DNA of 64,000 bases, from NCBI GenBank assembly GCA_032718475.1, contig JAUCBJ010008071.1:1-64000 (forward strand), in the 5' to 3' direction. The notes under the pieces are model-generated. The model did not search any database. It had not been told where the DNA came from and worked only from the letters and a program-made list of their open reading frames with translations. Made by a program: the position numbers and the translations under genes. This document shows positions 1-12,600 of this stretch, piece by piece. The stretch's first letter is position 1. Each line of letters opens with the position of its first letter. This DNA is from Nemertoderma westbladi (lineage: Eukaryota > Xenacoelomorpha > Nemertodermatida > Nemertodermatidae).

Positions 1-385
1 AAAACGTACGCTTCTTAACTAATAAACTAAAACAATACTTTTATTGATTATAAATTAGTTCGTATTAAATGAAATTAAAGAATAATTAAATACATTTATT
101 ACGCAAAAATGTAATAAATAATTTGCAAAAAATAAATAGATACTGCTGGAATCGGACTCGAGACTATGTTAAGTGAGTATCCAGGATTGGCGTAGCGACA
201 TAAAAAGGTGAAATTGTGAAAAAAGTGACAAACGATTCCAAAAATTCTTTGGGTAGATAAAATCTTAAAACTTAAAGTAAATAATTATTTAGACTAATAC
301 TAATAATTTGTGTAACAATGACAATATTTTTAACGATATAATATTCACACTTTGAAATATATACTTATTGTTTCTGCAAGTCACC

Positions 386-680
386 ATGGCAGCAGTTTTG
401 GAGGGTGTATCAAACCACCAACAACAACACTTTCCTTTGACACCGGAATTAAATGACGCAGATAAACTCGCTATTTGGAATAGTGTTTGCGAGTTTATTC
501 GCAAACAGATGAACTTTCACAAAGGAGTAAATATCAATGGTTTCGGTATATTTACCTTCTGTTACAAGAAACTCGAATCTTCAGGCAACAATGTCTACGA
601 AATTAAACGACCGGTTTTTATATTATCTGAGAAATTCGCTTTAATGTATGGACTAGAAGGGAGCAAACACTTCACTACAG
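386..680 (+). CDS. CCDC81: CCDC81 exon 1: first HU domain
   Basis: Coding part of exon 1, residues 1-98 plus one base (phase 1). It encodes the first CCDC81-type HU domain, with the KGVNINGFGIFTF strand motif and the KRPVFILSEKFA segment. The donor is ACAG|GTGAGT. Confidence 0.92.
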
Positions 681-3600
681 GTGAGTGACCTGATTCAAAA
701 ATTATAATTCCATTTTATATAGGCCTATCATTGATTGTAACTATCCCTTTCTTTCCAACTATACAGTGAGTTACGAATTATGTTTATTCATTTGTCAATA
801 ACGTTAAGTAAAAACCTTACGGGTAGGTATGTCAGTACCAAAGTATGTAAAAAAATAAAAAGCAACAAGACCTAGACGTTGCAAACAATCAGTGATGAGC
901 TGACAGCAGTCAGCTGATTGGTAGGTTTCGCCCCCCAGCTGAAGGTATTCTCAGGAGGCCAAGCCAGGAAATGTAGAGATAAATTCACAAAGGGAGACGG
1001 AACTGGCATTGAAATGATACATGTAATGATAATTGAATTATATAAATTAGCGCAAGTTTGTGGTGCTGCTTCCAAGTGGTTTACCTACATACCTCTCTCT
1101 TCATTTCAATACCCGTTCCGTCTCCCTTTGTGAATTTTTCACTACATTTCCTGGCTTGACCTCCTGAGATTGCCTTCAGCTGTGGGGCGAAACCTACCAA
1201 TCAGCTGGCTGCCGTCAGCTGAACACTGATAGCATACAACGCCTAGGTCCTGTTGCTTTTTAGTTTTTTACATACTTTGGTACTAACACACCTACCGGTA
1301 AGGTGTTTTACTTAACGTGCTTGACTGTTGATGATGATAGGTTGATCAAGCTTCTACTTCTACAGTTAGTTAAGTTCAAAATTGTTGCCAATACAACAAC
1401 AACTGTATGTTTGGTATAAGAAGCCACATTTGCCATTGTGTACCAATTTAACGCCACCCCCCCCCCCCCTCCCGTCCTCAGGTGATGTACCAATGTACCC
1501 CCCTCCCCTCAGGTGATGTACCAATTAATTTACCCCTCCCCTCAGGTGATGTACCAATTGACCTCCAATCGGGTGATGTACCAATTGCCCCCCCCCCCAC
1601 CCTACCTTCCCTTCAGGTGATGTACCAATTCCCCCCCCCCCTCTCAGGTGATGTACCAATTTACCTCCCCTCAGGTGATGTACCAATTTACCCCCCCCCC
1701 CCTTAACAGGTGATGTACCAATTTACCTCCCCTGAGGGGATGTACCAATTTACCCATCCCCTCAGGTGATGTTCCAATTTACCCCTCCCCTCAGGTGATG
1801 TACCAATTTCCCTCCCTCGGGTGATGTACCAATTTACCCCCCTCCCCCCTTCCCTCAGGCGATGTTCTAATTTACCCCACCAACCCCCCCCCCCCCCCCT
1901 CTCTCAGATGATGTACCAATTTAGCCCCTCCCCCCTTCCCTCAAGGCGATGTTCTAATTTACCCCACCCCCCACCACCACCCCCCCTCTCTCAGGTGATG
2001 TACCAATTACCCCCCCCCCCCCTCTCTCAGGCGATGTTCTAATTTACCCCCCCCCCCCCCCCCCCTCTCTCAGGTGATGTACCAATTGTCCCACTGAATT
2101 ACTCCGAGATCGCAAACACTGGACCCTACGCCAGATCCACCGTTATGGACTCCGTTAAAGAATTGTTGCTTACTATGGCGCGTTCGGTGCAGCAAGGAAG
2201 ACCTGTCGAGATCAACCTAGAAGGAATCGGTAGATTCTCTGTCAGAGATTCTAAATCTAAAATGAAGTTTTATAAACATTTCGTTATGGAAGTATCAGAG
2301 AACGAGAATGCTATTACTGTTAGTTTTTATACTTATACTGACATTAGATAGAGATACATTGGTGTGTGCATTAATTGTTTAGGTTAACATATCGTTTGGT
2401 TCATTTTCCAGCAGTCAAGAGCCAAATCCTAGCTGGTCAATAGAAAACTTCTGTACCTACTGTACACGTGTACAGTAGTGTGTGTCTCTAGACCTCCGGC
2501 TAGACATGGTCTGCGAAAAGCTTACTAATAGTATGCAGGATGCAGCTCCTGATAGGTACCGGTACTTAGCGGCAGAGGATATCATGTAGGCCTTCAGAGA
2601 ATAACCGTAAAATATTTAGAGGAAGAATTACAAGCTACTGCAGGAGATTTAGATGGGGAAAAAAAGAGGCGAAATCACGAGTGGAACTGAGAGAGTTTGT
2701 CCGGGTTCAGGTTCTATCCAAAAAGGTAGGCCTATTAATTGCAACCGGACCAGATTGTAAAGGTGACCACTATTGTAAATGGGGACTATATCTCTTTACT
2801 GCAACTTACAAATGATTCTCAATCGTTCAGACAAAAGGAAGGCTGGGATCTCGATTTTTTGTGGTTTATGTTTTGTTATAGATAAACATTCAATTGTTGT
2901 TTTCTAACTACTGAAATTATAGTTGTGTACCAAATCAACTACTATTTAAACCTCTTGGTTTACTGCATGTAACCAAACCATGTTAGAAGATTATATTGGT
3001 TATTTCATATATTTTGTTACCTAGGTGATGCAGAAACGACCGTGGACGTCGGATTCCGTGATGACATGCAGATCGGAATTCCGACCGGAAACTAGAACGC
3101 TTCTGCTCCCTCTTACGGGTGGATTGGGAACTGATGCTAAGATGCCAGACATTGAGGAGGAGGCGGCAGTTATTGAGGAGAAAGGTGGTAGGGTTGAGTT
3201 TAATGAAGATATTGATGTGAGGTTGGATGTGGAGGATAACATCGACGAAGAGATTGAAACATATAAAAGAGACGTTCAAGATATAACTTATAGGTAAATT
3301 TGTTGTAAATATATACGGTACACTAATTTACTTAAATAAAATTGATTCCTTCCACAAAGTTGTCTTTTTTTTAACTGATTTCTAACCGACTTCTCATAAA
3401 TACATTTCTACTTCTTGACTAAATAAATGAATTGAAATGAAAGAAAGGGAACTTACTGTACGTTTAATATTTCTAAAAATTTTGGACACGTGCGTTCAAA
3501 AACAGTGGTTGGTTAATACAACAGCATAGCAGCTGTCTGTTTTCATAAAAATGTAGGACATTCAAGGACTTGTACACCTGAGTGTACTACGGGAAATTTG

Positions 3601-6600
3601 ATTTCCGACAAAAGTGGTTCGATTGAATTTTACCTTTGCGAGTTTATTAGAAGCCCTCACTATGAGTTATATGGAGCTCCACAGACTTTACAGGTAACAG
3701 CCAAGAGAGAGGATCTGTCGGTGCCTCCGATTGAACGTTTACCAAAAACTTAAATTTAAGTTTACTGAGGTGATTAATACTGAAGTGTAAAACAGAATGA
3801 CTGTACAGCATTAAAATAAACTTTTAAGTGTTTAGCGTGATTTCATTGAATTTGAAATTTCAGTTTAAACCGGAAAATTGTTGGTGTGACACAACAATAT
3901 CTGGTGGACACAACTGATTTTCGATATTTTAACCAATTTACTGTAATCTAATCATTTAATCTTTAAACCAATTTATCCCGGAATATGAATCAATATGAAA
4001 ATGACTATGAAGTAGAATTAATTAGCCAATTCCATTTGGTTTTCACTGCTTTGCTACAGGTCTACTACTCACTCACATTACAAAGACCCACACGAAACAG
4101 AACGGCCGCATTCTGCTGACGTCACACCGCTAATTAGCAAAGTAAATGAAAAGACCACGGATAAACCTATGTCAGCTTGTTCACATACGCAAAGGTAAAT
4201 ATATATTTATACCATGTTGATAAACTAATTAATAATAAAATTGAAACGTCATGTGTAATACAGTACCGGTAACAAGAATAATATTGACACAAATACAATC
4301 TTGGCGAATTTATATTAGTGAATTGTTAAATATCTATTACAGATAGCAGCAGAGGTTACAATGGCATGTCATTATATAATCAAAACAATAAACGAAATCA
4401 ATATCGCAGGTTAACGTATAAATTTAGCTGCTGGTGTAACAGCAACAGGCTGATATAACTCCCCAACAAATATGACTTCCCAGTGTTCTCAGCCTAGGCT
4501 GAGAACACTCCCCAGTGTTTTATCCCTAGATCTCTTAATTAACTGAAAGGAGCAGGTTACAGTGGCGGGCTTTTGTAACCAAAACAATAAACGTTATCTC
4601 AATAACATAGGTTGCAGTTTTATTTTTGCAATATACGAAAATAACACAGGCACGGATATGAATTATAACTCAATTAGGGGAGTCATCTCAGCCTAGGCCG
4701 AGATAACTGTGGAGTGTTCTCAGCCTAGGCTGAGATAACTTTGGAGTGTTCTCAGCTTAGGCTGAGATCACTGGGGAGTCATTTCAAGAGAGAGTTATCT
4801 CGGCCTTGTACACCTGTATTCAGCAGTTTATTCCGCTTATGTTCCCATTGCCATGGATCAATTTTTATTTTCCCTTATCTGGTAATAATAATTATTTATT
4901 ACTTGGGAAAAAGTATAACTTTTTTCACTATTCTCGCGTTATTTTGTTTTTTACCGAGCGCCTGAACGTGGTTAATAAAGGGCCGAGAGAATATTGAATA
5001 AAAAGGTTATTAAGGAAAAAAAAAAAGGTCCACACATTTTCCAATGTGTGGTTAGAATTCATCGAGGATTAGCTGCATTAAGGCCTATTAATATTTAAAT
5101 TATTAGAATTGACAGATCGATAGACTCATAGTTTATGTTGAGATAGTGGTACCAGTATGAGAGGTTCGCTTACTTGCGTGGCTCGCCCCACACATTCTAC
5201 GAGGTGCCGGTTTTTAGTCCGGGGCGCATCATTCCGAGGAGTGCCCGAGGAGTGCCCGATGAATGCCCCCCGATGAATGCCCGAGGAATGCCCGAGGAGT
5301 GTCCGTGGAGTGCCCGAGGAGTGCCCGATGAATGCCCGATGAATGGCCGAGGAGTGCCCGAGGAGTGCCCGAGGAGTGCCCCCCGATGAATGTCCGAGGA
5401 GTGCCCGAGGAGTGCCCGATGAATGCCCCCCGATGAATTCTCGGATGAATGCCCGATGAATGCCCGAGGAGTGCCCGAAGAGTGTCCGAGGAGTGCCCGA
5501 GGAGTGCCCGATGAATGCCCGAGGAGTGCCCGAGGAGTGTCCGTGGAGTGCCCGAGGAGTGCCCGAGGAGTGCCCGAGGAGTGCCCGATGAATGCCCGAG
5601 GAGTGCCCGAGGAGTGTCCGTGGAGTGCCCGAGGAGTGCCCGAGGAGTGTCCGAGGAGTGCCCGATGAATGCCCGAGGAGTGTCCGTGGAGTGCCCGAGG
5701 AGTGCCCGAGGAGTGCCCGATGAATGCCCGAGGAGTGCCCGAGGAGTGTCCGTGGAGTGCCCGAGGAGTGCCCGAGGAGTGTCCGAGAAGTGCCCGAGGA
5801 GTGCCCGAGGAGTGTCCGAAGAGTGTCCGAGGAGTGCCCGAGGAGTGTCCGAAGAGTGCCCGAGGAGTGCCCATACGGGCCGATTTTACTTTATCGGTGT
5901 CCTTTAGGTTTTATTGCTAGAAGATATAATATCAATTATTGAAGGTACAGACAGTCTAATGATATTTATACCATCAACATCAATAACCCTTTTTGGGACA
6001 GGGGGGGGGGGGGGGCTTGACGCTAATCGGCGAATTATCCGTCCTCAATATTATATTATAAATTTAGGGATAGGAGCTGGTTACAGTAAAACTTTATTCT
6101 AACCAAAACAATAAACGAAATTCAATAGAACAAACAGGTTACAGTTTTATTTTTGCGAGTAATCAGCTGTTACTTGCGTTGGATTTTGTCCCCATCTATC
6201 TGATCTGCCCATTTTATATTATCTTTGCAGAGCTGGTCAGGAGTTGTGCTATTGCTGTTACCAAAGGCAGAATAGGAATGTGGCTGTTGACTTCCGAGCT
6301 ATAAGAGAGGCCAAGTTAGCCGAAGACGACGCCCTATTGGATAAATACGCGTTGCTAAGAGATTCAGAAGCCATGTTAGCAACAGAGGAAAAATTACAGG
6401 AAAATAGAAATGAAAATCAAAAGGTTTGTGAGTCATTAATTAAGCCATGATGGAAGCCATGGTGATGAAGGACAAAGACAATAACTGTTGTGCTTGAATA
6501 GGAGTTTCTTAATCTACTTTCATTCAAAGAAATTCTATTCTAAAGACATTCTAGAACTTTCATTCAAAAATTAGAATGATTGATTTTGTGTAAGAATAAG

Positions 6601-9600
6601 GATGTCGCTGTTCATTAAATTTCGATGGGAGATGTGCTTTCATATTTCTTGAGCTGAAAAATTTAGAATGTATTTCTTTTTCACCAACTCATTGTTCAAT
6701 CCTTTACGTTTGGTTTGCATTGTGTGAAAATTTTTGATATTTTGCAAAGTGTTTTCTAAGTTGACAATCTACGGCTAAATCCTACAGTCAACTCTACCAA
6801 AATTATATTTACTTTAAAATGATTGTCATGCTGTTTTTGATCAGGTCTCTGAAATTTTTTTAATTGTTTTATCTTTTCAATAAATTAGTCGTCAGTAAAA
6901 TGTTTAAACCTATATAGGTTTTATAAGTAATTTATTAAACAACGTAGTATAAGAGTCTGTAGTACAGTACTGTAGTACTGTACTGTTTAAAGCTCATCCC
7001 ATCATAGTAGACATGTACCGAACAACAAGAGTCCCACAAGAAATGAAAACAAATAAGTTGGTGCCAGTTCCCAAGAAGGGCAACCTAACACTCTATGGTT
7101 CTTTTCGGGGAATCTCATTGATCTCGATTGCTGCAAAGCTATACAATAGGATTCTATTAAATCGCATCAGGGATCCCATTGAGAGACTGCTCCGTGGAAA
7201 TCAGAATGGGTTCCGTAAAGGTCGTGGGACCATGGAGCCCATTTTGGCACTTAGAAGGATAATTGAAGAGTTATCAAAAAAGAAAGACAGGCATCTGGCT
7301 GTTATCTTTGTTGACTTCTTCAAGGCCTTTGATTCAGTATCTCGCTCACGTATGTTCAGCATACTTTCATTATATGGGATTCCTGATGAAAATATTGCAG
7401 CAATCAGATCAGTATACGATGGTTCGACAACATTTGTGTCTACTGTTGACGGTGACACAGAACCATTTGAAGTGTTATGGGGCGTCCTCCAAGGAGACAC
7501 ACTGGCACCATTCTTGTTCATTATTGTGGTTGACTATGTTCTAGGCATGTCTTTAGATCATTATAATGATGATGGGGTGATGATAACTCCACCTACTGGC
7601 TCCAGAAGTCGAGGAAATCCTGCCAAGTACCTAACTGATCTAGACTTTGCTGATGACTTAGGAGTACTCTCAGAATCACTAGAGGGAGCCCAACGGCTCC
7701 TCAGCTCATTAGAACATGCTGCTTCTAGTGTTGGTCTTTTTATTAACTCTAGAAAGACCAAAATTCTGACAGTTAACTTTGAAAGTCCTCAGCAAGTCTC
7801 TGATCGGATGAGCATAAGCTCAAAGGATGGTATGCTTGAGCATGTGGACGACTTCTGTTACCTGGGATCATGGATCCGGAAGTCAGGTGAGGACCTTCGA
7901 ATACGTAAGGGAAAGGCATGGGCAGCCTTTAATAGGCTTTCCAGGATTTGCAAGTCACCGAGAATTAATCGGAAACTTAAGGTCCGATTATTTAGAGCAG
8001 CAGTAGTTCCAGTACTCCTCTACGGGAGTCCATGCTGGGTTCTAACTGCTGAGGACACCAAATCTCTGGATGGCACATTCACAAGAATGCTACGCCGTGT
8101 TCATTGTGTCAAGTACAATGCACACATCTCCAACCAGACACTATATAACATTGGAGATGTCTCATTGGTTCCCCCAAGCTTGACACTAGAACAAAATCGC
8201 CTCCGCTTTGCAGGACATTGCTTTCGCCGTGAGGACCAGCCAGTGCATAATCTTGTACTTTGGCAGCCTCATGGAGTGAATAAGCATGGTGGACAGCCCA
8301 TGACTTTCTTGAGACGCATCTTAAAGGACACTGGCCTTAAAGATGCGGATGATCTAGCAAATGTCATGGGTGATAGGGAGTTGTGGCGGTGCAATTTTGT
8401 TGACAAGCCGGCACAGCATTCTTAAAAATGCAGCTGCAATGCAGCATGCCGATCCTAGTAGTAGTAGTACTGTACTGTAGTACTGTACTGTAGTACTGTA
8501 CTGTAGTACTGTACTGTAGTACTGTACTGTAGTACTGTACTGTAGTACTGTACTGTAGTACTGTACTGTAGTACTGTACTGTAGTACTGTACTGTAGTAC
8601 TGTACTGTAGTACTGTACTGTAGTACTGTACTGTAGTACTGTACTGTAGTACTGTACTGTAGTACTGTACTGTAGTACTGTACTGTAGTACTGTACTGTA
8701 GTACTGTACTGTAGTACTGTACTGTAGTACTGTACTGTAGTACTGTACTGTAGTACTGTACTGTAGTACTGTACTGTACATTATAAGATATCCCAGTAAG
8801 GAAATTACAATATGCAGATAGCGGCATTCAACCAAGGTGTAGCCGAAGCACTTCGTGAGAAACGGAACGAGAAAGATATTGGATTCTATCGGTCGTTCCT
8901 TATGCCTAAACGACCGTGGACGCCGCCAAAAGACGAGGTTTATAAGAAATATTACGCAGAATTGGAGAGAATGACACAGTCCAGAGAGGAGAAACAAAGG
9001 AAGCGAAGGGAGAATAAAGTTAGTTAGAATTTAATAAAGTGGAGGATATACTGTATATGGTTAAGTAGATAAAGTGGTAGTATAAAGATGTTTAAGTAAA
9101 TAAAGTGGAGAACAAAGTTAGTTAAGTAGATAAAGTGGATGATACAAATAAAGTAAATAAATTTATAATTATAAGTAGATACATAAATTTATAATTAATT
9201 TATAATTCAAAAATAAAATTAAAGTAGATGTTGTTGAAATTGAGAAAAAAGTTAATTATAAGAATAATATAGAAATAAAGTGAGGTATAAATAGATAAAG
9301 TGGATAAATGGTAGTTAAAGTAGATAAAGGGATTTAGTTAACTTAGTTAATTTAGTTAACTAGTCAAATTTTAGTTAATTCAAATTTTTATGCAGCTCGA
9401 GTATAAATAATACTGTATATATGTACTATTTACATCTCATAATTATACTTTGTGTTTTAGGAATTTCTAGAACGTTTGGAACAATCTCAATTAGCAGAAG
9501 ATATTTTAAATTCTGAAGAAAAAGTTGCAAGAGAGAGTGCCGAACAGAAAGCTGCTTTGCAAAGAGCCTTACATATGCAGGTAGAGGTCAAAGGTCAAAA

Positions 9601-12600
9601 TAATATTCAGTTTTTATGATTTTACATTTAGGATTGATTATTGCTTAACCTATGATCAAATTATTACTCAGACATATTTAAATACATCAATGAGTGTGTA
9701 ATTAATTTGCAGATTCAAACGAAAGCTGCCCAGATACCGGCAAAACAGCCTGCACCGACAGAGCCAATATTTGGGGCCAATGATGCGGGAAACGAGGATA
9801 AGAAAGTCGAAGCGAGACAGAGAGCTGACAAGGTACAGACTAGTGTTCAATCGGGATCTAGATATGGTACAAAATACAGACTAGTGTTCAATCGGGATCC
9901 AGATATGGTACAGACAAGTGTTCAATCGGGATCCCAATAAGGTACAGACTAGTGTTCAATCGGGATCCAGATATGGTATAGACTGGTGTTCAATCGGGAT
10001 CCCAATATGGTTCAGACTGGTGTTTAATCGGGATCCCAATATGGTACAGACTTGTGTTCAATAGGGATCCCAATATGGTTCAGACTAGTGTTCAATTTGG
10101 GATCCCAATATGGTACAGACTAGTGTTCAATCGGGATTCCAATAGGCCTATGGTACAAAATAGAAACTAGTGTTCAATATAGATCCCAATATGGTACAGA
10201 CTAGTGTTCAATCGGGATCCCAATATGGTACAGACTAGTGTTCAATCGGGATCCCAATATGGTACAGACTAGTGTTCAATCGGGATCCCAATTTGGTACA
10301 GACTAGTATTCAATCGGGATCCCAATAAGGTACAGACTAGTGTTCAATCGGGATCCCAATATGGTACAGACTAGTGTTCAATCGGGATCCCAATATGGTA
10401 CAAAATACAAACTAATGTTCAATTGGGATCCCAATATGGTACGAACACGTATTCAATCGGGATCCTAATGGTACACACTTAGTGTTCAATTGGGATCCCG
10501 ATATGATACAAGCTAGTATTCAATCACGATCCCGAAAGTTACAGGTATGAATAGAATACAACGAAATATCATGTTGATAATTTTGAAAGCTTTTGCCGAT
10601 TGATCTCGACAATAACGATCATACTTAAGATCTGAGCTTATTGTGATACCTAAATCTCTACAATTTGTCTCAGCACCCAGTAGTTCTTTGCAGCACTAGA
10701 CGATAACAACTAGGATAGTAGCCTTGTCATCGCCTAGTTAACATTACCTAAACAATAAATAATATTCTTAATACTGAATTAATGTATTTTAATCCTTTAT
10801 TAGCTAAACCGCGGTAGAATAATAAGCGATTAAATTAACGCCAAACATTTAATTTCAGGTGCAGGACGATTTAGCAAAAGAGATAGCCAATAAGCGTCGA
10901 GAGCAAGTATTGCGAGAGCTTGTGGAGCAACGAGAATCCCAACAGATGTTAACAAAACTGAACCAAGATATGAGAGAAGAGAGACTGAGGAGGCAGAATA
11001 AACTGCTGAATCTAAGAAGGTAAGAAGTTAAGGCAAATATTATTATATAAAACGAATACAGTAATCATTTATAATAATGTAGAATATATACCAGAAAGGT
11101 TTCCAGTACAAGGTGCGATAACCTCCCTGATCCTCCAGGAGAGATACAGTAATCATTTATAATAATGTAGAATATATACCAGAAAGGTTTCCAGTACAAG
11201 GTACGATAACCTCCCTGATCCTCCAGGAGAGATACAGTAATCATTTATAATAATGTAGAATATATACCAGAAAGGTTTCCAGTACAAGGTGCGATAACCT
11301 CCCTGATCCTCCAGGAGAGATACAGTCATCATTTATAGTACTGTAGAATATATACCAGAAAAGTTTCCAGTACAAGGTACGATAACCTCCCTGATCCTCC
11401 AGGAGAGATACAGTCATCATTTATAGTACTGTAGAATATATACCAGAAAAGTTTCCAGTACAAGGTACGATAACCTCCCTGATCCTCCAGGAGAGATACA
11501 GTCATCATTTATAGTACTGTAGAATATATACCAGAAAAGTTTCCAGTACAAGGTACGATAACCTCCCTGATCCCCCAGGAGAGATACAGTCATCATTTAT
11601 AGTACTGTAGAATATATACCAGAAAAGTTTCCAGTACAAGGTACGATAACCTCCCTGATCCTCCAGGAGAGATACAGTCATCATTTATAGTACTGTAGAA
11701 TATATACCAGAAAAGTTTCCAGTACAAGGTGCGATAACCTCCCTGATCCTCCAGGAGAGATACAGTCATCATTTATAGTACTGTAGAATATATACCAGAA
11801 AGGTTTCCAGTACAAGGTACGATAACCTCCCTGATCCACCAGGAGAGATACAGTCATCATTTATAGTACTGTAGAATATATACCAGAAAAGTTTCCAGTA
11901 CGAGGTGCGATAACCTCCCTGATCCTCCAGGAGAGATACAGTAATCATTTATAATAATGTAGAATATATACCAGAAAGGTTTCCAGTACAAGGTTCGATA
12001 ACCTCCCTGATCCTCCAGGAGAGATACAGTAATCATTTATAATACTGTAGAATATATACCAGAAAGGTTTCCAGTACAAGGTGCGATAACCTCCCTGATC
12101 CTCCAGGAGAGATACAGTCATCATTTATAATACTGTAGAATATATACCAGAAAGGTTTCCAGTACAAGGTGCGATAACCTCCCTGATCCTCCAGGAGAGA
12201 TACAATCATCATTAATAATACTGTAAAATATATACCAGAAAGGTTTCCAGTACAAGGTGCGATAACCTCCCTGATCCTCCAGGAGAGATACAGTAATCAT
12301 TTATAATAATGTAGAATATATACCAGAAAGGTTTCCAGTACAAGGTGCGATAACCTCCCTGATCCTCCAGGAGAGATACAGTCATCATTTATAATACTGT
12401 AGAATATATACCAGAAAGGTTTCCAGTACAAGGTGCGATAACCTCCCTGATCCTCCAGGAGAGATACAATCATCATTAATAATACTGTAAAATATATACC
12501 AGAAAGGTTTCCAGTACAAGGTGCGATAACCTCCCTGATCCTCCAGGAGAGATACAGTAATCATTTATAATACTGTAGAATACTGTATATACCAGAAAGG

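Noticed and set aside
5197-5907. ORFs up to 225 aa on both strands
   Set aside because: They arise from the 11-bp repeat, which keeps several frames open; there is no domain or start context.
8354-8997. Minus-strand 157- and 180-aa ORFs (Tyr/Ser/Thr/Val repeats)
   Set aside because: Translation of the 13-bp microsatellite, overlapping CCDC81 exon 6 on the other strand.
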